A stretch of 64,000 nt of DNA, taken from assembly GCA_944321465.1 (NCBI GenBank), contig CALULL010000003.1, positions 62,001 to 126,000 on the forward strand, given 5' to 3'. This document shows, one piece after another, positions 62,526-64,000 of this stretch. The notes under the pieces were generated by a model that did not search any database, was not told the DNA's origin, and saw only the letters and a program-made list of their open reading frames with translations. The stretch is from an uncultured Bacteroides sp. (GTDB lineage Bacteria; Bacteroidota; Bacteroidia; Bacteroidales; Bacteroidaceae). Made by a program: the position numbers and the translations under genes. Numbering within the stretch: position 1 is the first letter of the stretch; every line of letters begins with the position of its first letter.

Positions 62526-64000
62526 ATGCAAAAAGGAAACATAGGTGTAACGACGGAAAACATCTTCCCCGTCATTAAGAAATTCTTGTATAGCGACCAC
62601 GAAATATTCCTTCGAGAACTGGTGTCGAACGCAGTCGACGCAACCCAGAAGCTGAAAACCCTGGCCTCGATGGGCGACTTCAAGGGCGAGCTGGGCGACC
62701 TTACCATACACGTCACGCTGGGCAAGGACACCATCACGGTGTCGGACAGAGGACTGGGACTGACGGCAGAAGAAATCGACAAGTACATCAACCAGATAGC
62801 CTTCTCGGGTGCCAATGACTTCCTGGAGAAGTATAAGAACGATGCCAACGCCATCATCGGGCACTTCGGACTGGGATTTTACTCAGCCTTTATGGTGGCC
62901 AAGAAGGTAGAGATTGTCACGCGCTCCTACCGCGAAGATGCCCAGGCCGTGAAGTGGACGTGCGACGGCAGCCCCGAGTTTACGATAGAAGACATCGAAC
63001 GCGAAGGACGCGGCACGGACATTATCTTGTACGTGGACGACGACTGCAAGGAGTTTCTTGAAGAAGCCCGCATCTCGGCCCTGCTCACGAAGTACTGCCG
63101 CTTCCTGCCCGTGCCGGTAGCCTTCGGCAAAAAGAAGGAATGGAAGGACGGCAAGCAGGTGGAGACGGAAGAGGACAACATCATAAACGACGTATGCCCG
63201 CTGTGGACCCGCAAGCCCAGCGAACTGAAGGACGAGGACTACCAGAAGTTCTATCGCGAACTTTACCCGATGGCCGACGAACCTCTGTTTTGGATACACC
63301 TGAACGTGGACTATCCGTTCCACCTGACGGGTATCCTCTACTTCCCGAAGGTGAAGAGCAACATCGAGCTAAACCGCAACAAAATACAGCTATACTGCAA
63401 CCAGGTGTATGTGACCGACTCGGTGGAGGGCATAGTCCCCGACTTTCTGACGTTGCTGCACGGCGTGCTCGATTCGCCAGACATCCCGCTGAACGTGTCA
63501 CGTTCCTACCTGCAAAGCGACTCGAACGTAAAGAAGATTTCCACCTATATAACCAAGAAGGTGGCCGACCGCTTGCAATCCATCTTCAAGAACGACCGCA
63601 AGCAGTTCGAGGATAAATGGAACGACCTGAAGATATTCATCGACTACGGCATGTTGACCCAGGAGGACTTCTACGAACGTGCCAAGGAGTTTGCCCTGCT
63701 GACCGACACAGACGGCAAGCACTACACCTTCGAGGAATACAAGACACTGATAAAAGACAACCAGACGGACAAGAACGACACGCTGGTATACCTGTACGCC
63801 AGCAACAAGGAAGAGCAGTACAGCTACACGGAGATGGCCAAGAACAAAGGCTACAACGTGTTGCTGATGGACGGCCAGCTGGACATTGCCGTGGTGAGCA
63901 TGTTGGAACAGAAACTGGAGAAGGCACACTTCGCGCGGGTCGACAGCGATGTCATCGACCGCCTGATAGTGAAAGGCGAGGAGAACCCGGAAGCCGTGTC
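62526..64000 (+). CDS. htpG: Molecular chaperone HtpG (Hsp90), 3' end cut by window
   Basis: The first 491 codons are visible, open to the window edge. The N-terminal GHKL ATPase motifs are LRELVSNAVDATQKL, SDRGLGLTAEE, and GHFGLGFYSAFMVAKKVE. The middle domain begins near residue 215 and has the catalytic-loop arginine region PLNVSRSYLQSD. It is an ATP-dependent chaperone. The start lacks a strong Shine-Dalgarno, as is usual in Bacteroidetes. Confidence 0.95.
   Translation, partial: MQKGNIGVTTENIFPVIKKFLYSDHEIFLRELVSNAVDATQKLKTLASMGDFKGELGDLTIHVTLGKDTITVSDRGLGLTAEEIDKYINQIAFSGANDFLEKYKNDANAIIGHFGLGFYSAFMVAKKVEIVTRSYREDAQAVKWTCDGSPEFTIEDIEREGRGTDIILYVDDDCKEFLEEARISALLTKYCRFLPVPVAFGKKKEWKDGKQVETEEDNIINDVCPLWTRKPSELKDEDYQKFYRELYPMADEPLFWIHLNVDYPFHLTGILYFPKVKSNIELNRNKIQLYCNQVYVTDSVEGIVPDFLTLLHGVLDSPDIPLNVSRSYLQSDSNVKKISTYITKKVADRLQSIFKNDRKQFEDKWNDLKIFIDYGMLTQEDFYERAKEFALLTDTDGKHYTFEEYKTLIKDNQTDKNDTLVYLYASNKEEQYSYTEMAKNKGYNVLLMDGQLDIAVVSMLEQKLEKAHFARVDSDVIDRLIVKGEENPEAV

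Overview
The window looks like chromosomal DNA from the order Bacteroidales. Many gene families are typical of that group: DUF4301, DUF4783, DUF4199, an Rnf cluster led by an RseC-like gene, and a glycogen synthase resembling the eukaryotic type. The phylum's promoter box TAnnTTTG lies about 30 to 60 bases ahead of many starts. By eye the GC content is about half or slightly above, which is high for Bacteroides itself. The genus cannot be named from this sequence. No rRNA, tRNA, insertion sequence, phage gene or CRISPR array was recognised. The window cuts a PiT-type transporter at its left end and htpG at its right end.

Layout. 1-1712: end of a phosphate transporter. 2148-7718 (minus): complete seven-gene rseC-rnfBCDGEA operon for ion-translocating electron transport. 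8234-16787 (minus): glmS, a long PurF-like amidotransferase, a small membrane protein, carA and carB, i.e. three glutamine-hydrolysing systems in one run. 16912-19809 (minus): aspS, a GtrA-like protein and a HAD phosphatase. 19984-25051 (minus): DUF4301 protein, exported C1 aminopeptidase, YqgE/AlgH, and an aminotransferase. 25689-32197 (plus): Nudix hydrolase, glycogen synthase and glycogen phosphorylase, and a degenerate M23 peptidase. 32301-42947: CobW GTPase, Crp and AraC regulators, miaA, a lipid kinase, an S9 lipoprotein peptidase, rlmH, DUF4783 and nadC. 43048-48867 (minus): thioredoxin-fold protein, fcl and gmd (GDP-fucose), a DUF362 ferredoxin and trkH. 49345-54374: DUF486, then a minus-strand run DUF4199-GT2-DUF6452-DUF6048-mntP-apbE. 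55069-64000: a two-component pair, clpC, a second lipid kinase, and htpG. ApbE-family enzymes attach FMN to RnfD and RnfG, so the apbE near 50 kb probably serves the Rnf complex near 5 kb.

The most unusual content is between the genes. (1) Seven intergenic arrays have tandem 22-base units, usually three to seven, each with a short dyad of the form AGGT-n-GCCT. Their sequences differ from locus to locus but the period is constant. (2) Two loci hold arrays with 24-base units instead, and these end in ATGTTAA. (3) A roughly 200-base element has 19-20 base terminal inverted repeats (AACCCAAATCGGTCATTAGA) and a central hairpin. It occurs as four full copies, one decayed tandem copy, and three short end-only derivatives. 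Every full copy lies directly beside one of the arrays, or beside a decayed copy that abuts one, so the two appear to form composite intergenic structures. I know of no name for this arrangement, and it is the main candidate here for something undescribed.
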